6,347 nucleotides of DNA from Treponema sp. Its GTDB lineage: Bacteria; Spirochaetota; Spirochaetia; Treponematales; Breznakiellaceae. Numbering within the stretch: the first letter of the stretch is position 1; each line of letters opens with the position of its first letter. The translations under genes were made by a program, and so were the position numbers. Of the stretch, positions 6,043 to 6,347 are shown one piece after another. The notes under the pieces are model-generated. The model did no database searches. It saw nothing but the letters and a program-made list of their open reading frames with translations, and had not been told where the DNA came from. The stretch is from NCBI GenBank assembly GCA_031279925.1, contig JAITHQ010000019.1, positions 1-6,347 on the forward strand, read 5' to 3'.

Positions 6043-6347
6043 CCAGCAGGACAGGGCTGCCCGGCAGTTCAAAGTATCAGCCGGCAGGCTCGTCCCCCCA
6101 GATAAAGACAATAAAGGCGGACCAGTTTTCATGGAGAAAACGGCTGAACGTATACCGCAGGGCGTTGTAAAACGTATCTCGCCGACCGGAACGCTCCCGC
6201 AACCTGCGGTATACCTCGTCCCCCAGGTACAATACCGTGTGATATAAAAAAGCCGGCAGGTTCAATACACAAAAGTTCTCACTCGCGTGTGCCTGTCCGT
6301 GTCCAACGTTATGTTCCAGATTGTACCCGTGGTTCTTCAGCACGTTG
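6043..6347 (-). mobile_element. Insertion sequence, one end only, boundary uncertain
   Basis: The transposase fragment implies an insertion sequence entering from the right. Its end must fall between the transposase stop (6077) and the pfp start codon (5986). The drawn boundary is arbitrary: the other end is outside the window, so terminal inverted repeats cannot be matched and no target-site duplication can be identified. A near-palindrome ctgcccggcag (6057-6067) lies in the candidate end region. Confidence 0.5.
6077..6347 (-). CDS. Transposase, C-terminal fragment (5' end beyond the window)
   Basis: The frame runs from the window's right edge (last whole codon 6344-6346, Asn) to TGA at 6079-6077, giving about 89 residues. 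The GTG at 6343 is not a real start: the frame is open past it and homologous-looking sequence begins before it. The segment NHGYNLEHNVGHG (6331-6293), followed by LNLPAFLYHTVLYLGDE and GRRDTFYNALR, is the pattern I know from the C-terminal end of a common DDE-type transposase group. The catalytic Glu of the DDE triad should lie upstream, outside the window. The Val in place of the usual Phe before GHG is a minor change. The frame is intact over the visible part and ends where family members normally end. The exact IS family cannot be fixed from this piece. Confidence 0.78.
   Translation of the reverse strand, partial: NVLKNHGYNLEHNVGHGQAHASENFCVLNLPAFLYHTVLYLGDEVYRRLRERSGRRDTFYNALRYTFSRFLHENWSAFIVFIWGDEPAG

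Noticed and set aside
6032..6247. Small + strand open frame opposite the transposase
   Set aside because: It is antisense to a recognisable transposase C-terminus and to the promoter region.

Overview
The window looks like a chromosomal segment of a spirochete, most likely a Treponema of the moderate-GC, repeat-rich termite-gut type. The main grounds are the long-form pyrophosphate-dependent phosphofructokinase typical of Treponema and Borrelia, a secreted DUF4139-type protein, and a porin-like outer membrane protein with a terminal aromatic residue. The species assignment is inference from protein style and base composition; no rRNA or other marker gene is present.

Layout from left to right. 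Positions 1-1307 (+) hold the 3' part of an outer-membrane beta-barrel gene; its start lies before the window. Positions 1308-2218 carry no intact gene. This stretch holds the frameshifted C-terminal remains of a formylglycine-generating-enzyme-like (SUMF1/FGE-sulfatase) gene (1308-1699), a short AT-rich orphan C-terminal reading frame (about 1690-1848), an imperfect inverted repeat built of CACGGATT units (1901-1985), and two adjacent strong hairpins, one of them nested (2035-2154). Positions 2219-5986 (-) form a probable two-gene operon, transcribed right to left: pfp (5986-4325), then a secreted DUF4139-type protein (4288-2219), with 36 bp between them. A good sigma70-like promoter lies at 6014-6042 (-). 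Positions 6077-6347 (-) are the C-terminal end of a transposase whose start lies beyond the window.

How the parts fit. The left gene and the pfp operon converge on the 1308-2218 interval, which is where debris and repeats would be tolerated. Pfp supplies a reversible glycolytic/gluconeogenic step driven by pyrophosphate. The DUF4139 protein is exported and has no assigned function; its tight spacing behind pfp suggests co-transcription rather than a proven shared role. An insertion sequence ends within about 90 bp upstream of pfp, so the pfp promoter lies next to, or partly inside, the end of that element.

I see no defence island, CRISPR array, RNA gene or convincing new system. The most unusual features are the compound hairpin element at 2035-2154 and the relation between the insertion sequence and the pfp promoter. 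No convincing intrinsic terminator (hairpin plus T run) was found after either coding unit.
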